DNA of 64,000 nt from Epiperipatus broadwayi (GCA_028023455.1 JAQFVV010000032.1:3823366-3887365), one strand, 5' to 3'. Counted from the first letter of the stretch, positions 23,840 to 41,766 are shown. Made by a program: numbers and translations. Notes: a model not told the origin generated them from the letters alone.

Positions 23840-25932
23840 CACAATTGTTAATGTTTAACATGTCTGTCTAAAAGCAGGCATCTTGTTGCTGTTACTCCGC
23901 GGGAGAACGGGGTTTCTCTCGTCAAAATGCCTGAACCACCATCATGCCGCTAGCAGAGATCAGTCTAACAGAATTGGAAATATGATGTTGCCCAGTCAAA
24001 CTAAACCAAACCAACAGCCAAGAACTTGCAGTCCAGATAAATAATACCGGTACTGTTTTATTTTTCAAACCGCAGAGCTCTGTGTAATTCTGTGTAATTC
24101 TTTATGTAAATATATCTATATAAGTTAGCTAACTCTCTTTTTAAAATAATGATAAAGCTAAATGTAATCAAAACATAAATCCATTTAATTAATATTTTAA
24201 ATATGTGAATTGCTATCAAATTTTCATGTTGTTAAAGTTTAAATAATCTGACTAATTTATATTTTCTTTTCATTTAAAGTACATTATAAGTGTCTTATTT
24301 AAAGTTATATCACTGCGGTTGTGTCTATATTTCTTTGCTTATTTTAAATGCTTATTATATTTTATATACCAATATTTCGAAACAGCGGGCACTTAATTTC
24401 ATCTTTTTAAGAAGATATTATTTGAAAATCTTCGCGTAATTTGTTTATAGCATCAACTTTCTGTGCTGTTTCGAAATCCTATTTTTTTATTATTTAAATG
24501 ATTTAATATGTGAAAAGTGGCTCTTTTATAATCAACCAGTTAAAAACTTAACCTTATAGTTTTATTTAGAATTAAATTTAGCCTTGATCATATTTATAAG
24601 TATATTTGACATTTAAATTCTTAAGTCCATAGAAATATACTTTCCCTCCTTAAATATTTATGATCTATAAGTAACTTAATAGATCGAGCATGTCAAAGTA
24701 CAGATGTAGTAATATTCCCTTTCGTAGCATAGACATTTATTACCAAGATATGCAAGAGTTGGTCCCAATTTGATAGAGATAATATGCTATTAACTCATAT
24801 TTCATAGTATGAAATATACTATTCTTTGCTTTGCGGATGTGATATATTATTTTATAAAATTATTCTCGTTTTGCTGCTATATGTAATATACATATCTCAA
24901 GATGGAGCCATGGCATTTTCAGCACATCTTCTCTTATAGGGTAGAGCAGTGGCAAAGCCTGAGCCAAGGCCAGGTTAGCACATAAATCCCCCACCATTCC
25001 TGAACACAATGTTCCTTTTTACGCAGCATTGAGATCGGTTACAGGGTACCGGCGTTTGTCGCAAGAAACCTGAAGTTATTTCATCCATCCACAGAGCGAC
25101 TTTTCCTATTATTGTTTACCTGTGCCATAGCACATTGGTAAAATCTTATTTCAGTCAACTCTCCCACCTTAACATAAAGCTTTCAGCATTCTGAAAATTT
25201 TCTCTCGAAAGCCATGTTCGATCGATCATTACTTGAGCTGGTTTATGCGCTCATTATTAAATTATATTGTATATTTTAGTAAATGAATTCATGATCAAAG
25301 TTCAATATAATTATTTATATAACAGCCACCAATGTAATAGGATTTGGCTTATCAAGATTTATAAACATAACATAGTGATTAATTAGGTATCAATTGTAAA
25401 CAATTCATAAGATGGGCATATGTTAAATCCCTCTATGAAATTTAATGATTACTTATGTAAAGTGATTTTGAATTACCAAATGTTTGCATACATTCTATGC
25501 TGAATGCTATTGTAAATAAGTGATATATAGATATGAGTTGTAAATAAATATATAATTAGTTTAATGTATTTCGTTCTCTGTCTCGTTATTGATCTAATTC
25601 AATCCAATTCTAATTACTATTTATAGCCTATATATGTGAAAACTATGCATTAATTTAAATTAGATTAGTGATATATTTTAGTCAATTAAGAACCTCTCTT
25701 TTAATTATCAGAGTCTTATTGCTTCTCCGTGACCTATGTCGGCCATGTGGAAAGAGGTATACTACATGTAATTTCAAGATGGTCATTCATAGGATCTTGA
25801 GTCTTGAAATCCTGGCTCACAAGTTGAAGTGTGGTCAGACTTGGGATGTCACAGTCCTAGTCTGGTCAGCTTCGGTCTTTTTTGCTTGGATTCTGAATTC
25901 TGTTACGCGAATGTACAAACTTGACTGTTACA

Positions 25933-26061
25933 CTATCAATTGGTCATTTATAATGTTTTCTTGTAACCATGTTTCTGTGAGACAAATAATATCATATTTT
26001 CAGTAAGAATATTATGTTTTACAGTAAATAATTTTGTGCGTAAGCCTCTAACATTTTGTAA

Positions 26062-26066
<5 letters not shown>
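25933..26066 (-). pseudogene. LINE-B endonuclease, N-terminal part
   Basis: The minus strand reads Q-N-V-R-G-L-R-T-K at about 26062-26036, the typical opening of LINE APE endonucleases. Then, after one frame change, D-I-I-C-L-T-E-T-W-L-Q-E-N contains the conserved catalytic glutamate block. It stops at the CTAT duplication of the LTR insert. Confidence 0.85.
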
Positions 26067-26397
<331 letters not shown>

Positions 26398-26573
26398 GGT
26401 CCATTTGTTCACAACCAAGTCAGCATGTTTTAGTTTTCCATGTTCCAAAGGTACTCAAAGTTTAAACCTGGCAGGATAAAAACTTTATCCTGATATACCT
26501 TTTTCAATTTCTAATGAGGTGATAATTGTTTATTACTTTTGTATTGCATTTTTCATTGAAAAATTTAATTAAA

Positions 26574-27260
26574 ATCAAGTAACCCAATGATAATTTTGAA
26601 AAACAATATGGAGACAAAGTAATCACATGACCAGATGCTTACCGCCAACATTGTCAGCACGTAAGCCAATTTTTAATTTTATTAATTGCAAAGTCAGATT
26701 TTTGTTTTGAAAAAAAAAAATCGAGTTACAAATTTCCCGCAAGTAATTCACTTACTAAATAAACAAGTTAATTAGCTTTGTTTTTTTTTATGCTTAAAAA
26801 GAATTCACGATCTTAGTCTAATTCAAGATAATAATATACCTTTAATCAGTTGATTATTACATTTGATATTCAAACTTCCAATTGAAATCAAGTTACCTAA
26901 CGATAATTTAAAAAAAAACCCATTGCATGACCAGTGTTTGCCCACAATAATACCAACATAGAGTTTCAAAGTCCAAAGGTCAGGCAGGCATGGGTTTATT
27001 TTTAAAGTTATTGTAGCAATCTCTAATCTTTGTTTAGTAATAAAAATTCGATTTCAAGTTCCCAGCAATTAGTTCATTTGCTCACAATTGAGTTAACAAG
27101 CCCTGACTACTTATGCTTATAAAGTAGTCAAAACTTTAGGCTAGAAAAAAAAACAATGTAATTTTTTCAATTACCAATCAGTTGATAACTGATTTCCAAT
27201 TTTCTGTTCTAATCTTCAACTATCATCAAGTTACTAGATAATTTCAAAAACATATCACTT
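26574..27260 (+). repeat. Diverged tandem repeats of about 310-340 bp in segment X
   Basis: A block beginning ATCAAGTTAC with GATAATTT soon after recurs near 26574, 26887 and 27224. Other shared blocks, such as CATGACCAG and TTCACTTAC-like phrases, occur in the same order. Confidence 0.75.
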
Positions 27261-27303
27261 CTAATAGGAATGCTGAGCTTAACTACCTGCCTAAAATTTA
27301 CCT

Positions 27304-27620
27304 GGACACTAGCCATGAATCTCACACTTAAATCATATGAAAAGCCTTATTTGGCCACCAACTCTAACACAGCCAGACCCAGAGTCAGAGACCAATCAAT
27401 CTCAAACTGTAACTCAACAATTGAAACCAGTTCAAACATAGCTGTACCACCAGCCTCCTCTGGATATCAGGACACTCTACACATGGATCTCATTCTTAAA
27501 CTTCATCAAAAGCCTTACTCAGCTCTGATCTGTAGACACAGACCCAGAGTCTGACCAGCTTACCACAAATTTAAACTTAACAATTGCAACCAATTCTAAC
27601 ATAGCTGTACCACCCCACCA
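27304..27620 (+). repeat. Two tandem copies of about 165 bp in segment X
   Basis: GGACACT recurs at 27304 and 27470, CAGACCCAGAGTC recurs, and CATAGCTGTACCACC recurs about 163 bp apart. The open frame at 27270-27554 follows this repeat and has no protein motif. Confidence 0.85.
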
Positions 27621-27780
27621 CTCTGCAATACTCATATATTCAAATGCACCAGAAATTTCTAGTTCTTGTCTATGTTACCAAGGCAACTTAAACACATAGA
27701 ACTAAACTTGGATTGCATCTGTAGATACTGTAGACCAGACCATGTAAAATTTATGCAATCTTGTGTAAACCAATAAAACA

Positions 27781-28210
27781 ACTTTTACATGTGTAAAACT
27801 ACAACTACAGACTACCCATGTAACCACAGCAATCTAAGCTATGTAAAACCATTCCAACTAATCCACAGCATAAATAAACTTTTACATGCATAAACCTACA
27901 TCTATGAATTGCTGATGAACCCATGGTAATCCAAACCAAGTAAAAAAACTTGTAACTACTCCACAGCATGACAATTTTTTGTAATCTCATGTAAATCAAT
28001 AAATCAACTTTTATATATGTAAACATATATCTATGGATTTCCCATGTAACCATAGCAATCCAAGTTATGTAAAACCATGTAACTAATTCACAGCATGTTA
28101 AAATTCCTGTAATTCTGTGTAAAACAAATCCATTTTTATATATGTAAAACCCACAACTACGAATTGCCCATGTAAACACAGCAATCCAAGCTATGTAAAC
28201 TCTTGTAACC
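27781..28210 (+). repeat. Four tandem copies of about 97-129 bp in segment X
   Basis: Units start with ACTTTTAYAT at 27781, 27878, 28007 and 28132. Each includes CCCATGTAACCA-like and CACAGCAATCCAAG-like phrases. The minus-strand frame 27805-28179 is a by-product of this periodicity. Confidence 0.88.
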
Positions 28211-28242
28211 CTTTAAGACAAATAAAGCTTATCGTTGAAACA

Positions 28243-32595
<4,353 letters not shown>

Positions 32596-34090
32596 TTAAC
32601 ATTTATTTAACTGCAAAACTACTGTTTGCAGTCACTTACAGATTGTTTTATAGCAATAAAGAATACAATATGCATTATATAATAACTTAATAAATGTAAT
32701 ATATACTACATAAACACATAATATATTAAATTTGTTTTTTTCAAACATTACTGCTTAAAAGTCTGTCAAAAAGGAACTGCTTAATATCTAAATTAAAATA
32801 ATTGACTTTAATAAAATTCAGATTATATAAGTAGGGAAGTTTAAATTAAGAGAAAAAAAAATTGTTACATTGAAACAATAAGATTAATTATAATAAAAAA
32901 GAAACATAAATAAACTCTTATCAGGTAATATGTCTTGAGTAACAATTTCAAAAAAAATTAAGATTTCTAAGTTGATATATAAAATTGAAATAAAAATCCC
33001 AACTATTCAAATAGACATAATTAAAACATTTATTAATAACTGACTGAATTAACTTATAATCTTATTTATAATTAAGATTCCAGATAAGTAAACCATATTT
33101 TAAAATGAGAAAAACTAATAAGATAAATAATTTGTATTTTATATTATTACTGAAAAGTTAATTATAACTAAAGATGACACTTTTGATATTATTTATAATA
33201 AGATGATGAAAGTATCCATTATTAGAAAATAAAATTCCCAGATCTTTTTGACAAGTAACAGAGTTAATTTTATAAGGTAAAATAAAATACCCCCCTTCCC
33301 TAAAACATCAGATTTGTCATAAAATGAAACAAGTTAACACTTCTTAGATTAATGAATAGATTTGAAGATATCAGTGAAGAATAATGCAATCATAGACATA
33401 ATTTTTCCTAAAGGTTTTACATTAATCAGAATAGCATTAAAAATAAGAAAACTTTAGGCAATCTTGAAGATCATTTATATAAATATCGACAAGCATCTAT
33501 TGCTAAAATAATGCTCTGACAAAGGCCTAAATTACAATCATAATAAAAAAACAATTATCATTAAATAGGACATAAGGTTTTCACACACTATGGAATAATA
33601 CCAACCAATCAAATTTAGCAAAAAAATTCTATTTTGTACAATTTAGAAAGAAGAGTGATGTGATCAACATTTTGGAAAGTCTTAGATAAATCAAAATAAG
33701 TGACATCACATTTCTTCTGATCATTGATTAAATGTGAATAATTATATATAGTAAGAACATTAGGAAATGTAAAATGAATGTAAGAAGAAAAGCAATAAAA
33801 AGAAAAGAATATTATCATGATCTAAAGTAGAATGAATTTTAATCAACTTTATGACACAATAATATTATTATTGACATGACCATCATAAAATGAACAATAA
33901 GAGAATCATCAGTTAAGATATTTTGTCAATATATTATAGATTGTATATATAACTCAGCAAAAGGCATAAAGAAGTCATCAGTAGTAAAGGTGGAAACATG
34001 CTTTGGTTGAATTTTTTTACCCATGCCAGAGTTGTTCTTCAGGATTATTTCATCAGTTTTTTGAAAGTAATAAAATTATCATAAAAGAAG
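32596..34090 (-). mobile_element. Older LINE-B relative, decayed
   Basis: The 3' terminal sequence (CATTTATTTAACTGCAAAAC on the + strand) and later blocks (32820-32870, 33080-33110, 33225-33270) parallel LINE-B copies 1 and 2 in the same order but with much divergence. Near 33720-33620 the minus strand shows V-T-Y-F-D-L-S-K-T-F-Q-N-V-D-H, motif A of the reverse transcriptase. The 5' limit is uncertain; the end given is where similarity can no longer be followed. Confidence 0.7.
33615..33818 (-). pseudogene. Reverse transcriptase motif A fragment of the older LINE
   Basis: A 67-codon frame. Its second half matches motif A of Jockey/CR1-type reverse transcriptases (F-D-L-S-K-T-F-Q-N-V-D-H; the usual K-A-F-D is changed), so a catalytic aspartate is altered. 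The first half is not conserved. Confidence 0.65.
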
Positions 34091-36436
34091 TTATTCTAAT
34101 GTTTTAAACTAAGCATGCAATGACAGTTTCTTCTTAATTTTAATGAGAGTCTAAGAAAAGCAATGTGGAAAGTCATTGGGATAGGAAAGTTTATGTTAAT
34201 GACAATAATAGTAAATAAATAATTATGTCATGACAAAGATTTATTTGTTTTTAAAACACAAAACGCCAGGTAAACGATATATTTTTGAAAATATTTTGCT
34301 GTATTTAAAAATTTGGCATTTAATTTATCTTGAAGTTTTTTTTTTTTTTCTAAAAATCGGTGATTGTTTAAAATTGTTCTAAATTTTTATTTTATTTTAA
34401 ACAAATGTTTATTTTTTAAACTAAACCATATTTTACATCTTCATATTATATAAATATTTAGTTTTTTTTATAAAGAAAAGTGTTTTCTCCAATCACATAG
34501 TTCAATGATTAGTTATGAGAATCAAATATTTTAAGAGAAGGCAAGTAACAGTAAACCATAAGTAACATTAATCAAGTGCTGTCACTACTTAATTAAACTA
34601 ACTTGCATTTAGGGAAAAAATTTAGTTTATAATATCTTATATTACATAATGAAACAATTTGATAATTTCTGAATCTTTAAATTTTTTTAAACAACATTGG
34701 AAAGCATTAGTATATATAAAATAATTCAAAGACTAAGGGAATATTTTCTCCATATTTAGCAGCATGCAACGTCTGGCAGATATAAACTTTATTCTTAAGA
34801 CAAGACACAAAAATTATAATAAATAAATTAAATTGAAAAAGACGGGATTCAGAAAAAAAAAATGAAAGAGAAAAGAAGGAAAATAATTATTAAAGAAGAT
34901 CAATGAAATAATAGCAAAAAAAAAAAAAATTTACATTATTGTTAAATGAAAAATATTTCTTATTAAGAATAATAATCAATCATAAATATAATCATAGTCT
35001 ACTTAAAATAATCTAGTCAACTTTATATATAAATTTAAATGATTCAATAAGCTTTTAATTAACCTTTTTAAAAAGGAATTTTCAAACTGCAGAGATACCA
35101 GATAATTATCACTTCAGATAACAGTTACTATTTGACATATATTATAGTAATTGAACTTATAATATATTTTTATATTCAAGATCCATGCAATAAATCAAAA
35201 CTTTTGCTAATAAATGTTAATAATCTCAAAAATACTTTTAGATTTGTTATATAAGATTAAATTCATGTACACAATGACTTTACTTTGATTAAAAAGCACT
35301 AATGAATTGATCTTCAAAAAGCTTTCCATAATTTCTTTTTAAATACTACTATTTTTTTGAAATAGTGTTCATCTTATTATCCTACTGACATATCATAATA
35401 AAAGAGCATTAAAAATAAATTAAAAAATATCTGTTTTTTAAAAGATAACTTATTAAATTAATTTTTATGAATATTTTATAACAATAAATTTTTTTTATTT
35501 TCCCAAGGTAAAAATAGTGGTCTTCATAATTATAATCTGTATCAACAAAAATATGTAAATAATATTTAAAAAACAAAGAAACAATTTTATTTATGTAAAT
35601 GCACTAAAAAGTAAAACAAAACTTGCTTCAACTTTTACAAGTAAAAGCTTGGAGGAAATTCAAATTTCCAAAGAATCATTTGTATAAACTTGCAACTAAT
35701 GTTTACTTTCTTAAATCATTACTTATAATATTCAATGCTAATTTATTTATCAGACAAAAAAAACTAAAAATCATTTAATTCATATATCAATACAAATATA
35801 ATAACTCATAATCACACAATTGGCTCACTTTTCTTCTCCCATGGCTATCTATAGTTCTAGTTTGCTAGTTTTTTATTCATTTGAGAATAGAAACTGAAAT
35901 TAAAATAGATATTAATTTATTAGTTAAAAAACTTGTAAGATGTCATTATTATAAAGAAAGCACTACAAATAAACCAATGAATTAATTATTGACAGATTAT
36001 TTATTCATGGACTTCAATTGTGAACCATCTTTACAATGTCCTAAGTAATGAGTAAAAACTAAATATTTTTGATATCTTATTTAAATATTTTTGAATATTT
36101 TTACAAAATATTTGTATAAAAATTATTTAACAGTTAAATATTTTCATTATTATATTTAAATTTCAGTTAAATATATTTTATTTAAAAAAAACAAGTTAAG
36201 AAATTCATAGTAATGGTAAAAATAAAGCTATGATCAGTAATGCTTTGTAAAACACTATAGTACAAAACTTTTGTGGTATTTTAATAATTATAATGACAAT
36301 TTTAACTTTTTAAATGAGTTTTATAACTTTATGATGACATAATAATAATTCATTCAGGTTTTAAAAATAAAGTTCAATAAATAAATATATTTTATATAGT
36401 TTTGCTATAATTTTCTAAAAAAAGTTATTGTCCCTA
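34091..36436. other. A+T-rich non-coding stretch
   Basis: No reading frame, RNA or repeat that I can support. Homopolymer A and T runs only. Confidence 0.6.
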
Positions 36437-36437
36437 T

Positions 36438-36524
<87 letters not shown>

Positions 36525-36547
36525 TTATTATTATTATTATTATTATT
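36437..36547. repeat. Compound microsatellite (TAC)n(TTC)n(TTA)n
   Basis: Three trinucleotide blocks in series: TAC to about 36485, TTC to about 36522, and TTA to 36547. Confidence 0.95.
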
Positions 36548-37393
36548 GTAAAGTTCAAATTTGAATTTTTAGAATGTCTTTCATTTGTAAACTTATATTT
36601 ATAACAAATATAATCAAATTCATTGATTTCTAATGTAAAACAAAAGTTTAATACTGAAATAAAATATTAAGTGATAAATCAAATTATTGTTAGGGGAAAA
36701 CAAAAGAATTGAGCATCAGGTGAAGAATTAAATAAATCTGTAACTAATTCTTTAATACCATGGCAATAAGTTTATCATATAAAGTGGGCATTGGTTACAA
36801 GCTTATTTAAATGATTATTTGAGAATCTGACATTGGACTGTGCTTTTTTTCTGAAAGCTAAGAAAATTATCATTAACTTTTTTAAAAAACTTTTATTAAA
36901 GTTGAAAAATCATTTGTTTGTGCATTAACTTTTAATCAGTTTCAAGTTAGAATGAAATTTAAAAATCAAGATTTATAAATTTAAATTCAATAGAATTACT
37001 TGAAACATGGTATGTTACCAAGTTATATAAGCCTAATCCATTTGAAACATTTATTTTTTCAGTATGTCAAATAGTTTCATAGATATGGAATAGAGGTCAT
37101 GAAAATATTAAAAATATTCAATAACTTCACAAATTACAGTAACAATTATTGTCAGAATTATAATGAAGAGAGGGCATTATAAATATTTTCTACTTTTTGC
37201 TTTTACATATGTAACACTGAATTATCAAAGTCTGTTTTAATGAATCATACATTTTAAATTATAAAGAGTTTAGTTAGATACTCCTAGCATAAATGTTCCT
37301 TATAAAATAAAAAATTTAAAACTATAATTTTTTGTTAAAAATGTTTTCAAATATTAAACAATATGTATTTTTATTGGAACTACATATGTACAC
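36548..37393. other. A+T-rich non-coding stretch
   Basis: Nothing recognised. Confidence 0.6.
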
Positions 37394-37883
37394 TGTCATG
37401 TCTGACCCTGCCTTCAGAAGTGGACTATTCCAGATTTCTTACCTGATTGGCTAGCACCCAGTTGCTTTCCAATGGGATTAAAACCTTCACCAGGGTTCCT
37501 GCACTGAATCCGTGTGTTTCCAGTAAGGTAGGGGATCTGCCTTTAAAGAGTCAACCTTTTGGAGGCAAGGTAGAGAGCAATTACTTCTGTTAACCTGAAC
37601 AACAGAACATGCTTTCCATTAAACCTTCTGCCACCAGCAAAGGTGTTTATCTAGTTATTATTGAGACATCCATGCAGTGAGGCAAGTCCACCTATGGACT
37701 GGAAACTGCTACATCTGAACTAGAGCTGACTCGAGGCAATCTAACTACTAGAACTCACAATGCAAGCTATCTCATCATTGAAGCATATCAACTAATAAAT
37801 TATACAGATTTATTGCTGAATAGTTGTTCGTTTTTGTATCTGTTGGTTTGGAAATGAACCTGCAAGCCTAACCAAACACAACA
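37394..37883 (+). repeat. Possible short LTR (490 bp) of another LTR element
   Basis: This segment is less A+T-rich than its surroundings, begins TGTCATGTCTGACC and ends CACAACA. After four bases it is followed by TGGCGCAGTCGG, the kind of TGG-initial sequence that serves as a tRNA primer-binding site. An AATAAA lies at 37795-37800. No coding region follows, and no second LTR was found, so this is a remnant at best. Confidence 0.45.
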
Positions 37884-37950
37884 GAGTTGGCGCAGTCGGC
37901 AGATACAAAAATGAACAACTATTCCGCAATAAATATGTATAATTTATTAG
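37792..37950. repeat. 51-bp inverted repeat around a primer-binding-site-like motif
   Basis: The arms 37792-37842 and 37900-37950 are reverse complements with three mismatches (about 94%). The 57-base spacer contains TGGCGCAGTCGG (37888-37899) and a smaller GTTTGG/CCAAAC pair. Confidence 0.88.
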
Positions 37951-38426
37951 TACAAAATATACCATTCTCCTACATACTGTATGCATAATGATCCCCAAAA
38001 TTAACAAATTAAAAAAAATATATTTAGTAAAGTAAAACAGTAGTGTGCATGATGCATATATATATGAACGAAGCAATAATTTTATTAATATTTATTGCTG
38101 AAAATTAGATGTTTTATATATATATATATATTAATAAAGTGTTGGAATGTAAAAACAAGGTAAAATGGGGAAGGCTCACAATACTGAAATTATCTTGATC
38201 TAGATTCAGATCGTTTTCATTAATTAAAATTATAAATCTTAATGGAAATCACAAGAAATTCTTTTGTTAGTTGTTTTCAAATCTTTAAAAATATATCAAA
38301 TGGTATTTCGGGCCTTATCTGTTTTAAAAATATTTTACTAATTAAATGTTGTTTTTTATTTAATCAAAAGATTACAGAGATAGCTGTGGGCAACTAAAAT
38401 TGCATTCTTGGAGGGATTAAAATGTG

Positions 38427-38435
38427 TATAAAAAG
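38427..38435 (+). promoter_or_regulatory. Candidate TATA box in the LTR at 38065
   Basis: TATAAAAAG about 360 bp from the LTR start, consistent with the end of a U3 region. Confidence 0.45.
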
Positions 38436-38598
38436 AGCCATAGAATAAAAAGAAGTAAGTTTTTTAGTCAGTTGAGTTTAGTTACTATTCAATCAGTTTA
38501 GTTTCAAAGCGTTTCAAGACCTTAAAATTTTAAGAAATCAACAAAAGTGCAGTGCTATGAACTGTGAGTAAAAAAGAAGCACTTTTTTCTTCTTCTCT

Positions 38599-38612
38599 CA
38601 GAGAACTCTCTG
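38599..38612 (+). other. Small hairpin in the LTR at 38065
   Basis: CAGAG and CTCTG pair around a four-base loop. Confidence 0.35.
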
Positions 38613-40637
38613 CATGTAACTGCCATGTTCCATCCGGCTGGCCATACAAGATGATCACTGTTTCCAACTGCTGATTGCTAAAAATGCTGCTATGCTGCTA
38701 TCCTTAGGTAGCCTTTAATGTGGAGCTGCCTTTAGTATAAAATCCTTAAATAATTTGTTTATCTAAGATATACTGAAAATCTCACATTTTATTCGTGTAT
38801 TAATTCATAAATCTCTATTAATTATGCTCTGAAATTCTCTCTCTGTAATCCCTTACTAGTATATTATAGTTCTCACTATGCCTTTCATGCTTAATGTATG
38901 TTATATAGCTTTGTGTGGCTACTTTAATATTTAATTTGTTTTGTTTAATATATATATATCTATAATTGATTATCTTTAATATGCCATCAACCAAACTTGC
39001 GAGTTTGAAAAGGGGAGGAAATAATTGTTTAATTTGAAAAAAAGTGGGAGCTTCATTTAAAATCTATCGATAAAGTTTTGTTTATTTAAAATTGAAATTG
39101 AGGTTGGTTTTATATTTACATCTGTTATTCATATTTTTTTTAATCTAAAATATTTTATTGCGGATGCATATTTTACTTTGTTACTTGAATTTGTCTTTAA
39201 ATTTTTATTTTAAATAATCATGAACCATAATATAATTATTTCACATTTTCTTGTTGTTTCCTGAATGACTAATTCTATCAGTTAATACGTATATGGGAAT
39301 CAAAATTAAATATAAAATTTTGTTAGTTTAAGGCCTTAGTTAATTTCTAGTATAATTTTCAGAATGATTCTTTGTTCAAATATATAATTGCGCAGGAGTC
39401 AAACCATTTACAGGCTTTCGAATATAGTATATTAAATTTATTGCACATGTACAACACTGCTGGCATACCTTTCCTTTCTCTTATGGTACTTCCACATATA
39501 TATTTCTCTATTGCTTTAGTTCTCAAAATCGTTCATAATCAGGGACTCTACTCCCTGTGGAATGTGAGGTTTATAGGGTTTTGATTGTGCCCTGGCCTTC
39601 AAACCAAACTGCTCTATTCGTTTCAAGAATTCAAAGTACCATAAGATCTGTATTTCTCCTATGACATGCTAGCATCATTACTGTTTTAGTTAATGGATTT
39701 ATGCCTATTTGACCTTTTGTTAGGTGTTGGAAATAATGACTAATTCATGAAATGCATCAACATGCCAATTAGTCAGTATGTTGATTTTAAAAACTACTTT
39801 CTTTAAAAATATTTATCGATTCCCATAGACTTACATCTAGTTTGTATTAATGATTGTATAATTTATTCTTGTAAATGTAGCGCATTGTTTGTTTCTATAT
39901 ATATTTTCCAAAAATGTCTTTTCCAAACAATGCCAATAAAAGTACATATAATGGTTTTCATAAGATAGATAAATGATTAAAATTGTATATTTTGCCTGTT
40001 TATCAAATAAATCATTTACTACTAAACCTGTCACGATCTTTTATATTTATTTTAGGCATCCACAATGTTCAGTTAGTAAAATGTTATTAAATTGGCATAT
40101 TAACTCCGCACAAGCTATAATACACTTCATAAAATTATATTCGTTAAATAAATAATGTAAGGGGATTTTATAAAACAAATCCCCAAGTTTTGTAAATGTA
40201 TAATATTATTCCCAGCGTGAAACACTTTTATAATATATATATGTGTTTTCTCAATATTTTATTAAATATATAGTTCATGTAAATCCTGGTTTGTTGTTCG
40301 AATTATTATTTTCTAATTAGTATTTGGAACTATTTTCTTTAGCTAATAACTTAACATTAATAAATATAACTTTTATAAATGTAATTACTGGGCTATTCTT
40401 ATCTCGATCATCATCATCAGTCTGATCTTATGCTCTACCGCTTTGCTTCTGGGCCTGGAATTAAAATAATTGTGCTATATCATCAGGATTGTTGTTCATT
40501 GGGTCAGAGACTCAAAGAATAGGCAAATAGGTTAGAATCCAGGATTGTTCCAGACTTGTGTATCTTGAGCATGATCGAATTTGAGATAATTTTGCTTAGG
40601 ATTTGAATCTTGTTAAGTGAGCATACTGTTTTGACCG

Positions 40638-40640
<3 letters not shown>

Positions 40641-40718
<78 letters not shown>
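40641..40718. repeat. (TA)n microsatellite
   Basis: 39 TA units directly after the LTR end. Confidence 0.97.
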
Positions 40719-40719
<1 letters not shown>

Positions 40720-41021
40720 TGTAACAGCATGGGAAAATAGTCAAGGTGCAGTAGTGGCAATCTTCAACAAATAAACAAAATTTTAAAATTAAATATTAAA
40801 GTAATTTTAATATCAAAAAATATGTAAAAATGTTATATTCAAGAGAGCATGACACCAAAAGATCTCTGTGAAATCAGCCAGTTACTCTTCAAAGCACCTA
40901 AAAGTATCATTAACAATACATCAAACAGCATTATAAATAAATAAAAATAAGTATATATAAGTAATACTTAAAATAACCATTTATCATCATGAATGATCAA
41001 CAGTGAAATAAATCAACAGCC

Positions 41022-41096
41022 AATTTTGTGACTGGATTTGAACTGGGTCTACTGTAGACAAGGCTAACTATTAAGTTTTTGCCATCTTGGAGCATT
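41022..41096 (-). repeat. Degenerate tRNA-like (SINE head) sequence
   Basis: On the minus strand a B box C-C-A-G-T-T-C-A-A-A-T-C-C (complement of 41034-41046) lies about 35 bases downstream of a T-G-G-C-A-A-A-A-A-C-T-T-A-A-T-A-G-type weak A box. No clear target duplication. It is different from the three short SINEs. Confidence 0.35.
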
Positions 41097-41159
41097 TATT
41101 TAAACATAATTTGGATGCACAAATTTAGGTGCTCATCCATTAGAATACAAAACCAGAAA

Positions 41160-41350
41160 AATGTAAACAATAATACTGGGATTTTAGAACATGCTGATCA
41201 TCAGCAATGCTCTGTCTACTTAGTACTATTAATGTACTAGTCAACTATAAACTTAATTTTTAATAGTCTAAACCCAAATAAAATGTAGTGCGTGGGTTTA
41301 AAGAATATAATCTGATGCATCAACCAAGATATATCATACTGGATGTCCTT
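41160..41350 (+). repeat. Dispersed repeat, copy 1
   Basis: Matches the reverse complement of 44500-44685 with clear block conservation, for example AATACTGGGAT, CTGATCATCA, CAATGCTCT and CTATAAACT, in order. Confidence 0.8.
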
Positions 41351-41763
41351 TAAGCACTAAATACATTCCAGTTATATATCAAACTGTTATGCACAAATCT
41401 ATCTCAGAGAACATAAGCTCTATAACTTTTAAGATGATCAAGAGATGATGCAATACAATTTTTAAAAATTGAATACAAGTTTTTTAACAACATTAAAAAT
41501 GATATTAAGGTCTTTAGAGTATGGTTGTACAATTAGAAACCTTCTGATTTTAATTGACATACAATAATTTATCACATTGTAATTTACATATATGTGATTT
41601 ACAATATTCAAATTATTATATTAGTTTACAATGCCTTTTAATGAGTTTACATAAACATATTTATTCACACAGATGTGTATTTTATAATATACAATGAATA
41701 CATTTCTATTGACATCTAATAAAATGACTAAATTTTTACAAATGTGTTCTATGTGACACTCAT

Positions 41764-41766
<3 letters not shown>

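Larger units (their letters stand above)
22931..25932 (+). mobile_element. Solo long LTR (3002 bp) inserted in LINE-B
   Basis: The insert begins TGAAACGATAAC and ends GACTGTTACA, flanked on both sides by CTAT (22927-22930 and 25933-25936). Removing it with one CTAT brings the two halves of the LINE endonuclease together, which fixes its limits independently. The TG...CA ends, 4-bp duplication, TATA-like TATAAATA at 23773-23780 and absence of any gag or pol protein indicate a solo LTR left by recombination. Its start and end resemble those of the gypsy LTR at 8307, suggesting a related family. Confidence 0.88.
38065..40640 (+). mobile_element. Solo long LTR (2576 bp)
   Basis: The limits TGAACGAAGC and TTGACCGTCA have TATA on both sides (38061-38064, 40641-40644) as a possible target duplication, though both flanks are TA-rich so this is weak on its own. 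The last 20 or so bases (GAGCATACTG, then GACCGTCA) resemble the end of the LTR at 22931 and the fragment ending at 56294. A TATA box (38427-38435) and a downstream hairpin occur in the same relative order as in the other long LTRs. No protein was found. Confidence 0.6.

Noticed and set aside
27270-27554. 94-codon frame in segment X
   Set aside because: It follows the 165-bp tandem repeat and has no recognised protein character.
27270-28210. Repeat-spacer pattern considered as a CRISPR array
   Set aside because: Units are long, diverged and lack unique spacers, and the context is eukaryotic transposons. It is a tandem repeat in segment X.
39372-40155. Small frames of 60-70 codons
   Set aside because: Inside the solo LTR at 38065-40640, with no motif.
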